A stretch of 64,000 bases of DNA. It comes from Athripsodes cinereus (taxonomy: Eukaryota; Arthropoda; Insecta; Trichoptera; Leptoceridae). The position numbers and the translations under genes are program-made. Positions 43,375 to 54,215 of this stretch are shown in pieces. How positions within the stretch are numbered: position 1 is the first letter of the stretch; every line of letters starts with the position of its first letter. Location: contig OX388328.1 of assembly GCA_947579605.1 (NCBI GenBank), positions 12,503,684 to 12,567,683 on the forward strand, in the 5' to 3' direction. The notes beneath the pieces are model-generated. The model saw only the letters and a program-made list of their open reading frames with translations, did not search any database and had not been told where the DNA came from.

Positions 43375-43925
43375 ATCGCCTGAAGATGAAGTCGAGAGTC
43401 TCCGAATATTAGAAAGCGTATAATGTATAATGAGTTACAATGGATTGGTCTGCAACGAGTTTGGACTTTCTTCTCCACTCCTCCCTATTCTCAGCCAGTC
43501 TCTTCAACTCCATGTATGAGCCACAGCTCATGTCCCTCTTCAGTTGGTCCATATAGGCGTCTCTCGGTCGACCTCTGCCATTTGTGCCTTCGGTCCTGCC
43601 CTCTGGGATTGCGATGAGCAGTCCTGGGTGCCTGATGTTGTGGCCAATCCAGTTAGCTCGTTGTTGGCAGATTCTTTTGAGGAGTTGCCTTTTTTCGCCA
43701 ACCCTGGTTAACACTTCTTCGTTTTCGACGTGTTCCGACCAATGAATCTTCAGCATGCTTCTATAGCACCACATTTCAAATACCGATAACCGTCCGCTTT
43801 CACTCTTGAGAAAGCGTAAGAAGATAATAAAGTCACTTGGAAGTTAACTAAAGAGTGTTTTTTCAACTCACCTTGAAATGGACTTCCAACAAGTACCTTC
43901 GGTCAATAATATCAATATTTCACTT
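43375..43925 (+). repeat. ribozyme-like repeat R, copy 3, split by LINE-D
   Basis: CTGAAGA (43380-43386), hairpin GAAGTCGAGAGTCTCC and GAATATT at the left. The remainder resumes at about 43805 (GAAAGCGTAAGAAG, CTTGGAAGTTAACT, CAAGTACCTTCGGTCAATAA). Confidence 0.6.
43420..43800 (-). pseudogene. LINE-D (RTE-like) C-terminus
   Basis: About 115 open minus-strand residues: MWCYRSMLKIHWSEHVENEE, then IGHNIRHPGLLIAIPEGRTE, NGRGRPRDAYMDQLKRDMSC and LAENREEWRRKS. This order is typical of RTE-like LINEs downstream of the RT core. Sits inside repeat R and is 5'-truncated. Confidence 0.8.
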
Positions 43926-44156
43926 AGTAATAATAAATTAACCGCGTAAAAAAACTCGTTCGAAGAGTACAGGTTTTCAGCTAATTGAAAAATATCGTAA
44001 ATATTTCTCGACAATGTAAACTCCGCTTTACTTATTCAGTGGAATGGTGAATGGAGTTTAACAGACAGACGATTTTTTTTCAACGGGGTGTTTGTAGTCA
44101 TGTAGCACTTTACAATACTTTACATATTTTTAATTAGATATTATCTAATATATAAA

Positions 44157-44463
44157 ATTCTCGTGTCACGGTGTTTGCTATCATACTCCTCCGAAACGGC
44201 TGCACCGATTTTGATGAAATTTTGTGTGCTTGTCAGGTAGGTCTGAGAATCGGCTATTTCATACCCCTAAAAGTTAAGGGTGGTCCACCACGAATTTATA
44301 TTTTTTTATTTTTTGGACAATTTTTTTTTTATGGTGAGGCATTAAAAAATACATACAGCCCTAAATTTTCACCCTTCTACCATCAACACCTATTTTTTAA
44401 TAGCGATATTAGTAATCTATAAATAATGTTTATGGCAAAACAACGTTTCCCGGGTCAGCTAGT
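44157..44463 (-). repeat. dispersed repeat H, copy 2
   Basis: TCGTGTCACGGTGTTTGCTA to CGTTTCCCGGGTCAGCTAGT, the inverse of 6178-6490. Open frames crossing it are by-products. Confidence 0.7.
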
Positions 44464-44574
44464 ATCTATGTATAGGTATAAGAGGCATTCTCATTGTTTC
44501 ACTTTGGATGATCTTTCAAAGTGAAAGGACCGAAGCTGTTCATTGAAAGTGAACACTTCTGCAATTTTACTCAT

Positions 44575-44760
44575 ATCACAATCTAAATACGATCTTAATC
44601 ATGTCTTGATCTTAACTCTACGATGCGCGAAGTGACTATAGTAAAAAATACGTTCCTGTCAATCCCGCGGTAGCTGAGTATAGTCGTTTTCAATATTTAC
44701 ATGAGTATTATGGTTGTATTACATGATATAACTACAAGAATGTACCAGACATTGATGTAA
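44575..44760 (+). repeat. MITE-C relative, one arm
   Basis: CACAATCTAAATACGATCTT, GCGCGAAGTGACTATAG and GCGGTAGCTGAGTATAGTCG; collinear with 24005-24200. Confidence 0.65.
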
Positions 44761-44882
44761 CGTGCAAATTTAACACACGAAACTACCATATTATAAGGCT
44801 TAGAAAAGACAACGTCACCTCATTTAGTAGTGCCCCGGACGGGAATTGAACCCGCACTCCCATCTTGTCGCGAGATATGCTA
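44761..44882 (-). repeat. SINE-D, third tRNA-like SINE
   Basis: On the minus strand CGCGACAAGATGGGAGTGCG is followed by GGTTCAATTCCC, a good B-box, and a body extending to TAAATTTGCACG. Only one copy is in the window, so SINE status is tentative; a decayed tRNA pseudogene is the alternative. Confidence 0.5.
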
Positions 44883-44902
44883 CATATCTCGCGACAAGAT
44901 GG
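44860..44902. repeat. perfect 20-bp hairpin with 3-nt loop
   Basis: CCATCTTGTCGCGAGATATG, loop CTA, then its exact complement CATATCTCGCGACAAGATGG. It overlaps the head of SINE-D and is followed by TATGTGTTATG, a SINE-C-like tail. Confidence 0.9.
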
Positions 44903-44919
44903 ATATGTGTTATGTGTTA

Positions 44920-44998
44920 AAACAAGCAGTTGGTCTGCTGGCTACCCCACTTGTGGGATATGCCGTGATGGTATAGTAGTAGTAGTAAAACAAGCATT
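44920..44998 (+). repeat. SINE-A 3' end with (TAG)n tail
   Basis: GGTCTGCTGGCTACCCCACT, TGTGGGATATGCCGTGATGG, TATAGTAGTAGTAG. Clearest copy of the 3' end and its tail. Confidence 0.8.
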
Positions 44999-45017
44999 AG
45001 TATTTTGCGAAGAATAG

Positions 45018-45085
45018 ATCTACTATGTATGGAGTTCCGTTATCTCTGCCTTTCCCGCTTGGGACACGGCGTGAGGGTATAGTAT
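45018..45085 (+). repeat. LINE-A 3' end fragment
   Basis: TATGGAGTTCCGTTATCTCT..CCCGCTTGGGACACGGCGTGAGGGTATAG; only the terminal codons and 3' end of the 5034-5400 subtype. Confidence 0.7.
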
Positions 45086-45331
45086 CCATAGTACAATAGT
45101 TTACGTGTATGGAAGTTACGCCACTGTCAAGTATGTATACTGTTTACATGTATACAACGGCTGACGCATTGTAGAGGGGGGGTGGAGGGTGAAAAAGGGA
45201 GTGTGGAGTAGCTTGTAGAAATGCTAATAATAATAATAATATAGGCTAACGTCCTTGAAGGAAGTTCTTCTGAATATTATATTAATAGCGATATTTACTC
45301 AATGGTTTTTAAAATTGATGTCTACTGATAT

Positions 45332-45480
45332 TATCCCATCGCGTATATCCTACAAGAGGGGTAGTCAGCTGATCATCTGCTTGTAATAAACATTCAAACT
45401 GTTCTCTCCGTGCCAACAAAAATTTAAGACATTCTGGATGGTAACAAAACATAATCGCTTAAAGTAAGATGTTAAATAAT
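45332..45480 (-). repeat. SINE-A, 3' end and body
   Basis: CATCGCGTATATCCTACAAG, CTGTTCTCTCCGTGCCAACA and a shortened body; head absent. Confidence 0.7.
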
Positions 45481-45484
45481 ATTA

Positions 45485-46000
45485 TCTTTAAACATATTTT
45501 TGAACCACTTCACCAATTGATCACACTCACCAATAGTCAACCTATTTGAATAGGTATTATTAACTAGGTAGGTGTGTTGTATATGATACACATACATAAT
45601 GTGAACCTCCTTAAGGAGTGCACGACACAGAGTTTCGACGCTTATGATTCGACTCAAGGCTTGGTTAAGAGTACTCTTTAAACCTAGGTAACATTCCCAA
45701 TTCCTCTGTGTCATGCTTATCACATGACTTGAAATTTTTGGAAGCTGTATATGTACAAGTAATTAATCCAGTTCCCGACATCCAATTGTGTCAAAAATTC
45801 ATAACATAAATTTAATATTATCTATATTTTATCGAACCAACGAATTAATTTTGATGCGAGCTTCTTTAACTGGAACAAAGATAAACAAGTTTTTTTTTAT
45901 TATTTGTCCCTATTCTCTATGAACAAAACGGACGTCTTGTTGTTTGCTTAGAGGAGATTTATTAATTTAGCATTCTTTTCGAAAAATTAATAAACTTTAC
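45485..46000. other. unassigned
   Basis: No gene or bounded repeat that I can support. Confidence 0.4.
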
Positions 46001-46004
46001 AACT

Positions 46005-46070
46005 TAAATTAAGACACTCGAAAACTTACGAAAAAGAGTGGGGAGACAAGGTGCTCCACGGAGTATTATT
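46005..46070 (-). repeat. SINE-A head fragment
   Basis: GACACTCGAAAACTTACGAA, AAGAGTGGGGAGAC and GGTGCTCCACGG. Confidence 0.65.
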
Positions 46071-46384
46071 GATCTGCCGAAGATATCATAGTGCTTAAAA
46101 TATTGTCCGGACAGACACACACACAAACACATCAAATTATATTTTTTATACCTAATAACTGCGTTACATAACAATTTTGTCTATGAATATATTTTTTTAC
46201 ATAACGTATTTTTTAACCGTCTAGACTTTTTTGTCTATTATTTATTCCCACTTTTCCTCGGGGTCCCTGAAGGAAATTTACGACATACCACGTCTATATT
46301 CATTATTATATAATATAATGCTGAAATTTTCATTCACGTACCTATATAAGTCATACATAAGTCATCATCGTCGTTCTCAACGTT

Positions 46385-46625
46385 CCTCTCGGGAGCACAG
46401 CGCAGAAACTAGCCTCTTCTATTCAGAGCGACTCTGCACTGCCAATTGCCTCAACTCTTCCCACGACGTTCCCTGCGCTCTTATGGCGTTACTGTTGGAT
46501 CGGTGTATTTTGGAAGAGGGACGCCCGGGTCGACGGAACCCTTACGGGCGGAAGGACAGTACTTTTTGTCCAACTATCTGTCATTGGGCATTCTCAGAAC
46601 ATGACCTAACTAGGACTATCATCTC
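46385..46625 (-). pseudogene. LINE C-terminal fragment, frameshifted
   Basis: Minus strand reads GHVLRMPNDR after one shift, then CPSARKGSVDPGVPLPKYTD and, in another frame, LRQLAVQSRSE. GHVLRM-NDR is the common GH-R-x-D/N-x-R block of LINE C-termini. No open frame survives. Confidence 0.55.
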
Positions 46626-46739
46626 TCCTGTATTTTGTGGTAGATTACAGATCTCTGCCGGGTGCGTTGGCCACCACACCATTCAGAATGAGTGGCACGG
46701 CTCATTGCTGAATTCAAGATGTAACCTAACAAATTAATC

Positions 46740-47180
46740 CCTTCCAAAGACTCAGTTACCCAAATCGATGGGGTATAATTACTGTCTCTAACTGATATTT
46801 TTATTGTGTGGCCGTTTAATCTTGAGTGGTCACTCGAGGCAGCATTTCTCACTCCAATGCGATATCGAATCCTTTCTGGAGATACATAAATCTCCAGGTA
46901 CGGCACAAGGTAGGTATGTAGTGTGCGTTGCCCTAATTTTAAAAACTGATATTTTTTTATTCTCTTATAATATCGGGTACAATATGAGCTAGTGATGAAG
47001 ATAAAACACATAAAATGTTGTTTATTGTATAGTCTGATAATAAAAATACCGTATTCCTTCCTCAGGCTGGCGTCCCAGGACAAAATAAGACTTCCGCTCT
47101 AGTTTTACATGAAAATCATTAACACTCAAATTCAAATTCTTTCCTGTCTAGATCATTAACTTATCTTTAATCTATACTAT
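46740..47180. other. unassigned
   Basis: A 154-codon minus-strand open frame (46619-47083) spans SINE-A and LINE edges and has no motif. Not called as a gene. Confidence 0.4.
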
Positions 47181-47182
47181 AC

Positions 47183-47255
47183 TATCACGCCATGTCTAAC
47201 AATTTATGGGGTAGCCAGCGGACCAAACACAAGCAATAAATATTCAGACAAAAGT
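47183..47255 (-). repeat. SINE-A 3' fragment, diverged
   Basis: CTATCACGCCATGTC..GGGGTAGCCAGCGGACCAAA; joined directly to SINE-B. Confidence 0.6.
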
Positions 47256-47256
47256 T

Positions 47257-47432
47257 TTTTTGTAAATGTATCTGGGTTTATGTTATAAACTCAAATACAA
47301 CCTTATACACCTTTCACAGTAAGCTACTAAAAGCTTGTGTCGTGAAAGGGGAGTTTACCGGCACCTGGGATCGAACCACGGATCTCATGTGCATGGAGCC
47401 GAGACTCAACATCCAGCCTACCGACGAACTAA
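47257..47432 (-). repeat. SINE-B, near full length
   Basis: CTACTAAAAGCTTGTGTCGT, GGCACCTGGGATCGAACCAC (B-box complement) and CTACCGACGAAC. Both polymerase III boxes are recognisable. Confidence 0.85.
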
Positions 47433-47502
47433 TTGGTAAAACAAAATTGGAAAAAAGTGTTCAAAAAAAATCATTGTAGATCTGAGGATATCCTATAGGT
47501 AT

Positions 47503-47580
47503 ATTTGGGTTAGTTGGAAGAGATCGTGCCTTTGCGATAAACTCGCTCTCTGTATATTGATTATAATATTTTTTTTATAA
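47503..47580 (+). repeat. LINE tail repeat J
   Basis: TTGGGTTAGTTGGAAGAGAT and TTTGCGATAAACTCGCTCTC. Confidence 0.6.
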
Positions 47581-47699
47581 TTTATTTTACCAGTATGACT
47601 ATTTTTGATTCGACACATATATTGATATTTTTTTGTCATGTTGTTGTTCTCTATTCTGATTTGATTGTAAACATGTTAAAGGCTAACGCCGTGAATATA

Positions 47700-47885
47700 T
47701 GTAAATAAAAAAAAATAACTAATAAAATAAAAAAAATAATATAGGTATTTTATTTTTATTATAATTATTTTTTTATAATTTATTATATTTTTTTATAATA
47801 TTTTTTTTTAATAATTTATAATATTTTTTTAATAATTTAGGTATAATAAATATTTTATTATAATTTATAATATAATAATAAAAAG
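47700..47885. repeat. AT low-complexity tract
   Basis: Imperfect repeats of TAATTTATAATATTTTTT with almost no G or C. Confidence 0.8.
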
Positions 47886-48230
47886 ATATATCTGGGTTAA
47901 TAACAAACCCAGAAAGGTATGTCTTTAAAAAAAAAAAATTTGAATGTTTTTTTTTTAAATTGTACCTATATTAGGTAAATTGTGATCAATGTTCAGTAAA
48001 GATTGAATAAATACCTAAATAAAAATTGGACATTCAGGATGAGAAGCAAGCCTCATTGCTGCTTAATTGAAGATTTTTAATGTTACATACGTAATATTTT
48101 GCATAAGACATTTTACATCTTTTTAATATCTTTATTTTTAATTTATTTATTTATTTAATTTAATATTGTAGGTACACAACAGATGAAAGACATGTAAAAT
48201 ACAAATAATATGTAAGCAAATTTCAAATTT

Positions 48231-48337
48231 CACGACACAAGCTTTTAGGTTACTGTGAAACCTAAAATATCCGACTAAAATATTAAATAAGGTTGTATTT
48301 GGGTTTATAACAAAACCCAGATATATCTTTTTTTAAA
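48231..48337 (+). repeat. SINE-B, 3' half
   Basis: CACGACACAAGCTTTTAGGT to AACCCAGATATATCTTTT, with a ~20-bp insert in the middle; no boxes. Confidence 0.7.
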
Positions 48338-48384
48338 TGTTAACATTCCAACAGTGCTTACATCCAAACAATGCACACTTCAGC

Positions 48385-48482
48385 AATGTTGGCACGGAGA
48401 GCACAGCTTGCTTGTTTTATTGGATACAACTAATCTGGTAGCTACCCTACTTGTGGGATATGCCGAGATGGGATAGCAGTAG
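48385..48482 (+). repeat. SINE-A 3' end
   Basis: TGGCACGGAGAGCACAGCTT and CTACCCTACTTGTGGGATAT with GATGGGATAGCAG tail. Confidence 0.7.
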
Positions 48483-48513
48483 CAAATAGTACGTAAAAAA
48501 AATTACAGAACTA

Positions 48514-48682
48514 AGTTCGTCGGTAGCCTGGAGGTAGAGTCTCGACCTCATGAACAAGGGGTCCGTGGTTCGATCCCAGGTGCCGACAAAACTCCCCATT
48601 CACGACACAAGCTTTTAGCTTAGTGTGAAAGGTGCATAAGGCTGTATTTGGGTTTATAACAAAACCCAGATATATCTTTTTT
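48514..48682 (+). repeat. SINE-B, full-length reference copy
   Basis: GTTCGTCGGTAGCCTGGAGG (A-box TAGCCTGGAGG near 48524), an anticodon-arm-like GTCTCGACCTCATGA, and B-box GGTTCGATCCC (48567-48577), followed by the body CACGACACAAGCTTTTAGCT and end AACCCAGATATATCTTTT. The tRNA-related part is about 75 nt, as expected for a tRNA-derived SINE transcribed by RNA polymerase III. Confidence 0.9.
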
Positions 48683-48689
48683 AAAAAAA

Positions 48690-49228
48690 TAAAAAATAAA
48701 GTAAGACACAACATGTTGTTTATCGGGAACTTGACTCCTTGTACACGACGCTAAAAATTTCATGCAAATTACCTTCAGCACCGACGTTACGTAACATTCT
48801 CACCGTGACAACAATTGGTTGATAAAAAAAATACAGAAAAAATAAATATTTCACAGTGAGTTCTTCAAGGGGCGTTGAGAGAGAGAAAGTGGGACGGGGA
48901 ATGTGGGGTAAAGTATGCCAGTAGTTGTCGGTAGTGTAAAAAAAATTCGGGTGGTAAAAAATAAAATAAGTATATAGAAAGTAGTAATAATAATATGAAC
49001 GCACGTAATATAAAATTCTGAAATAAAAATGGGTGGTATGGGGGTGGTGTCTGTTACTATAGCAACGACAAGGTCGTCTGAGAACGTCGCGTCGGATATT
49101 ACTATCTCTTTCGCACGATACAGAAATGTTTATTAATTTATTTGAAATGCTGTTTGTGCGTCGCGTCGGTCTGTTTTATTAAAATTAATAATTGATTTTA
49201 ATTCTACATTAATTACTAATTAATATTA
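48690..49228. other. unassigned
   Basis: No gene or bounded repeat that I can support. Confidence 0.4.
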
Positions 49229-49231
49229 TAT

Positions 49232-49395
49232 TATTCTGTGGAGCACCCGGTAAAGAATTATTGGTCTCAAACTTTTTTTCGTAAGTTTTCGAGTGTCTTG
49301 CTGTAAAAAGCCGGTGTTTGGAAAAGTAATGACATTTCATGTCTTTAATTCAGCAATGAAGAGGTTTGCTCACATCCTGAATGCCTAAATTTTTC
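49232..49395 (+). repeat. SINE-A, head and body
   Basis: TGTGGAGCACCCGGTAAAGA starts a well-preserved tRNA-like head; TTCGAGTGTC follows, then body to CACATCCTGAATG. The 3' end is lost. Confidence 0.75.
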
Positions 49396-49399
49396 AAGA

Positions 49400-50095
49400 A
49401 ATAAAAACCTGATAATTGTGTTTACATAGTTTTACAAGTACGTCAATAGACCATTAAAGGATGACGTCACAGAAAAATGTTTGGAGGTCCACAACGGAAC
49501 AAAAAGGTGGTATCTCTTTCTAACTGCGCTGTTCTAACTATGCGTGAAAAAGAGATAAAGTACCATAACACATGCTATCTCAGATAGTAAATTATTTCAA
49601 AGAAGAGCGTTGTCATGTCGGTATTATCCTTCCGACTGTCAGTATTACAAAATTACTCAATATTGGGTGGAACGCCTAAAGAATACCTAATAATCAAAAA
49701 AACTGTCAGTGTCGATTTTTTTTTTATTTTGTCGTCTGACTTTCTTTTTTTTCTCTTATGGCATAACATCCTACAAGGATGATTTGTGTCTTGTCTATGG
49801 ATTTGTCTATGCAAGCAAAAGCAAATCCATAGACAAGACCACGTGACCTTTAATGGTCTATTTAAATTTAAACTGTCTTCGTCTGTCAAATTGTTATAAT
49901 TGTTACCAATTTTCACTTTAGTTCAACATGTTAAAGGTTTTGCCGAGTAAAAGTGAATAAATAAATAAAGAAATAAATAAATTTAGTGTTTGAGAAAGAA
50001 ACTGTAGAAAAGTACATTCAAAAACTAAATATTCATATTTTATTTCTTGAGAAATATGGAGTTTTACAAAATAAATACCAATTTAATTCAAGTCT
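49400..50095. other. unassigned
   Basis: GACCATTAAAGGATGACGTC near 49450 and AATCCATAGACAAGACCACGTGACCTTTAATGGTC near 49825-49859 form a partial inverted pair (GACCATTAAAGG/CCTTTAATGGTC), 400 bp apart; possibly a small inverted-repeat element. No coding. Confidence 0.45.
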
Positions 50096-50097
50096 TA

Positions 50098-50190
50098 AGT
50101 TGATATTGACATAGAGAGGACAGCTTGAATGTTTATTCCATGCAGCTTGACTGTTGGCTACACCATTTGTGGGATATGCTGTAAATAGTA
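50098..50190 (+). repeat. SINE-A 3' end
   Basis: TTGACATAGAGAGGACAGCT and GGCTACACCATTTGTGGGAT. Confidence 0.65.
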
Positions 50191-50194
50191 GGTA

Positions 50195-50730
50195 TTTCTT
50201 CTGCATTAATTTCTTTTTTTTATTATATAGGTACTATATATTGACTTCAAGATAAAACATCAAACTTAGTTAGCACTAGAAAAACACGTTCAAATTACAT
50301 TGAATTGTTATTTAAAACTTCTACATATATATATATATATATTTAGATAAATATATATTTTTGTTAAATAATTAATAAAATATAGCAAAGCGCTGTTTTT
50401 TTAATGCAAGAAATATTTAATATTCAAAATGTTAGAATGTTCACGATTATAATACAAAAAATGAAAACGGGAACACAGAATATTTATCTATAAAAATAGT
50501 TTAGGAAGATTTCCGGCAGAGGGCTTGTAAATCTTGTGTTTTACATCTTCAGAAACATAGAATGTTTTGTTTATTTAAATAACTAGCTTTTTAAAATCGC
50601 TTTTGCATTAAATTATTAAATTTTAATTAAATCAGTCAAAAAACGTTGCTACGCCAATTACAAAATTTCTAGAATCTTTAAAGAGCTTAAAGATTTGTTC
50701 TTCGTTTCTCAAAAAATGCCTTTTGTTGGA
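50195..50730. other. unassigned, with (TA)n
   Basis: A (TA) microsatellite lies near 50325. No gene. Confidence 0.4.
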
Positions 50731-50737
50731 CACTTTT

Positions 50738-50945
50738 TTCCATATCTTTGTTCCGAGTGTCCTACTGTAAAAATCAAGAGTTTGCATCTAAAATTCAGCA
50801 TTGAAGAGGTCTGTCATCCACATTCTGAATTTCTTAATTTTATTGGCACAGAGGAGACAGCTTGTACGATTATTACACGCAGTTAGTCTGCTGACTACCT
50901 CACTTGTGAGAATAACCATGATGGTATAGTAGTAGAAGAAGTATT
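50738..50945 (+). repeat. SINE-A, body and 3' end
   Basis: TTCCGAGTGTCCTACTG, CATCTAAAATTCAGCATTGA and GACTACCTCACTTGTGAG with GTAGTAG tail. Confidence 0.7.
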
Positions 50946-50949
50946 TTAT

Positions 50950-51925
50950 AAAAACCCTGAATATTTAAAAAAAAAATGTTCTTTTTATCAATTGTTCTTT
51001 TTCATTTGTTTGAACCCTATGATACCGTAAAAAAACGTTGCCTAACGCCTCTTTACCTAATTTTTTACCAATTAAGTACATTTTATTTTTCAAAATTCCA
51101 AGTAATTTCAAAAATTCACAGTTTCATTAATTTCACAAAGAAATCCTATTAAATCGTACTAATAAAAGAATAAAAATAAAAACAGTTTATTTTTAGATTT
51201 TATACCTAATAATTTACATTACAACGAAAAATTATAAAACTGATTTTCGAGACGAAAGGAGATATATATATATTATTATTTAAATAGAAAACCCTCCTAC
51301 ATGTAGCAGAAATAATAATTTTCTTCAACATCGTCCTACGTGAAAAACATTTGTTACCGGGTACATTCGCTAGTAACAGCGATATAATAATGTTTTACTT
51401 TTGTTCGCTGCGTCTGTACACTCTGTACTACTTGTTGTAGACAAAATATTTCAAAAACACTCCGTCTCGTTCGTGCGTAATGTATTATAAACGGGGAATT
51501 CCTATTTTGTGTCTCGCTCTATCGACGATGGCGACGACGTTAAACTTTTGTCCTATATTTTTGCAAGAATCTGAGAATTTATTATTATTATTATTCCAGC
51601 TACTTTAACCTTTAATAATAAAAATAATGTACATGATTATTTTTAAACGTCTGGGAAATAATAATTGAAGTTTTTTTTATTAACGTTCTATTCTGCTTCA
51701 TAGAATTTTATGATATGTTATTTATTCACCACGTTCCGTTTTATCCCCATCCCCCCTTCGTACTTAAATAATATTATGTTTTGTCTGGAAGAACTAATTT
51801 CTGAGACTTGTAAGTAAATCTTTGCATCTTCTGTCTGGTTCTTCCGCCCTACGGCCAGCGCAAGAATCTCAGGATATGCAGGCTGTCTATTTCGTGCTAA
51901 CAAAAAACCATAAAAGTTGTGGTAA
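50950..51925. other. unassigned ~1 kb
   Basis: No gene or named repeat. A 61-codon frame (51718-51903, minus) has no motif. Confidence 0.4.
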
Positions 51926-51927
51926 AA

Positions 51928-52143
51928 CTACTACTACTATACCATCACGGCATATTCCACAAGTGGGGTAGCCAGCAGATCAGCTGCATGTAAGAAATAT
52001 GCAAACTGTCCTCTTCGTAAAACTAAAAAAACTCATCACTGCTAAATTTAAGATGTAAAATGTCTTTATTATTTTGAACACCTGCTTTTTACAGTAGGAC
52101 ACTCGTAAACTAACGGAAAAGAGTGGGAGACCAATTCATTGCA
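51928..52143 (-). repeat. SINE-A, near full length
   Basis: Complement of a (TAG)n tail, then ACCATCACGGCATATTCCAC, body and head GAGTGGGAGACCAATTC. A ~30-bp deletion lies in the body. Confidence 0.8.
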
Positions 52144-52149
52144 TTGATT

Positions 52150-52274
52150 AGAAATTCTGCCACACATCCTGAATGTCTGATTTATTAATTATTGGCGCAG
52201 TGAGGATGAATTGCAAGTGAAAAACATTCGTTCTACTATAGCCTTGACACATCCTGCAAAGAATAAATCTCTTA
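52150..52274 (+). repeat. SINE-A pieces, including the head split by PIF-like MITE
   Basis: A body fragment (CCACACATCCTGAATGTCTG) is followed by a head start (ACACATCCTGCAAAGAATAA). The head continues after the MITE at 53265 (TTTTCCGTAAATTTTCAAGT). Confidence 0.65.
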
Positions 52275-53261
52275 GGCCCAACGCATCAATCTGTAGATAG
52301 ATAAATTTATCCTGAGGATAAGCCTATCTCTAGGATATTTTCCACATCAATGTAAAGATACGGCCTATCCCTAGGATAAACGACGCCATTTTTAACTACA
52401 TCTTAAAGTGGTGGATAAAATTTATCCTTAGGTTAAATCGTCGCAATTATCAAAATGGCGTCGTTTGTGAACAGCTGTGAAGGATGCGTTATGTGTTGTT
52501 TTTGCTTCATACATCGAGTATGAGTATTCTTTGACGTTCAACAATGTATTATGTTTAAAAATGTTGTTAAATCATTGTTTCAACCATCTCAAAGAAAATA
52601 TTCTACAAATAACGCGGTGATTACTTTGAAGGAAAGATGACATAACCGCCATTTTTGTTTTCGTAGAATCGATTCACGTAATACTTTTAGCTATATACGG
52701 TAGATGGCATTATCAGATTATATGCATATTTTATCAACTACAAAAATGTATGATATTTTGTATAAAAATGTATTCAAAATGTGGTAGAATGTATTAATAA
52801 ACAACAAAAAATTACTTAAAACGGAACTTTAACTGAAAAATAACAAAAGTAAAATCCTAATATAATGTTTCGAGCTATGAGTGTTGTTTTCACGCAAAGT
52901 ATTTCGTAATATGTGTAAAAATATATTTAACAATATTTTTTCTTTACCTGGAAGCATATTTTTACAATTATATAAGTTTATTATTATATTAAAATCTCTT
53001 TTGATTTGCAAATAATAAATATTTATAACGAAATATACGCTAGAGTGGGAGCAAAATTGGCGCCAAACGAAGATCAAGCTAAAACCATAGACAAAACATG
53101 CGATTTCAGTGTAGCCAACATTTAAGACTGATGGATAGCTATCCAATGGATAGTTTTAGATTGATGCGGCAAATAAATTTAACCATCACTTTATCCATAA
53201 GATATATTTATCCTTTAGATAGCTAACTACAACTTTTATCTATATATTGATGCGTTAGGCC
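52275..53261. mobile_element. PIF/Harbinger-like non-autonomous element, TTA duplication
   Basis: GGCCCAACGCATCAAT at the left; the right end reads ATTGATGCGTTAGGCC. TTA lies outside both ends (52272-52274, 53262-53264). GGC-type ends with a TTA target are the hallmark of PIF/Harbinger. Subterminal TTATCC/GGATAA motifs are many. 987 bp and no transposase. Confidence 0.8.
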
Positions 53262-53264
53262 TTA

Positions 53265-53350
53265 ATCTTTTCCGTAAATTTTCAAGTGTGCTATAATAGG
53301 CAGGTGTTCAAAAAAAATTAAAAAAAATTACATCTTAAATTCAGGAGAGG
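53265..53350 (+). repeat. SINE-A continuation after the MITE
   Basis: TTTTCCGTAAATTTTCAAGT, AGGCAGGTGTTCAAAAAA and TTACATCTTAAATTCAGG continue the copy that begins near 52245. Confidence 0.7.
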
Positions 53351-53354
53351 CAAC

Positions 53355-54080
53355 TGCCCCCCCCCCTCCGTCTTTGTCCTCAATACCTCTGTTATATAGA
53401 AACATTTCTAAATATATATTTGAATGGAAAAGGTTTTTGTATAACGATATAGGGTCGTTACAAGAGAAAAACCTTTCTGTTAAAAATGTCACTTCGTGAA
53501 TTTTATATTTATCATTTTTCAGCATTCGTTTGCTAGGTAAAGCTAAAATAGATGTCAATTTTTCAATATCGGTTCGCGAATCGGGGGTTGGAAACCACTT
53601 TAGTTTAGAGTTTCTAGACCTAGACGATCCTCTTTCAAAATATACCGCGAACCTCAGATCTTTGAAATAAATTTCAAAACATTACAATCAATCCCAAGGA
53701 CAACGATTAATTTCCGTTAGAATTCAGTCAAAACAACTAAACATATATGTAGTAGTAACATACTAGAAGTTTGATGAAAATTCCGCTAACTCAAACTTTC
53801 CCCCGAAGGGGAAACTGGCGGTACATGTGACAGCGACATTTTCAATGGGTAAGTTGGGTAAACTGAGACACTGCGGGTACATTATTAATAATATTATTAT
53901 TATTCTCAGTATTATTACTTTCCTTATACGAGATGTGTGTGTGTGTGGGTGCAGGGTGTGTATGTGTGTGTAGAAATGAGGAATGCCTCATAATGACATT
54001 AAAGATGTGGTGAAATGTAGAGGGTGTCCTAAAAGTTATCACTTAATTAGACACTGAATAGTATTCTTTGTCTTTTTCTC
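53355..54080. other. unassigned, with (GT)n
   Basis: A GTGTGT microsatellite lies near 53933-53970. No gene recognised. Confidence 0.4.
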
Positions 54081-54094
54081 ACTTTCCATTAAAT

Positions 54095-54215
54095 ATTGGG
54101 TTAGTTGGAAGAAATAGCGCCTCTGTATGATTTTATTTGTTTTATATGTATTTTTGTTTCATTTTGCTGCAATTAATGAACCTACAGTAAAGAATAAATA
54201 AATAGAAGTTGCTTT
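54095..54215 (+). repeat. LINE tail repeat J
   Basis: ATTGGGTTAGTTGGAAGAAA to ACAGTAAAGAATAAATAAAT. Confidence 0.6.

Noticed and set aside
46619..47083. 154-codon minus-strand open frame
   Set aside because: No motif, and it spans the border of a SINE-A fragment and a broken LINE.
47700..47885. Replication origin or scaffold attachment region
   Set aside because: Only extreme AT content supports it; the tract is simple low-complexity repeats.
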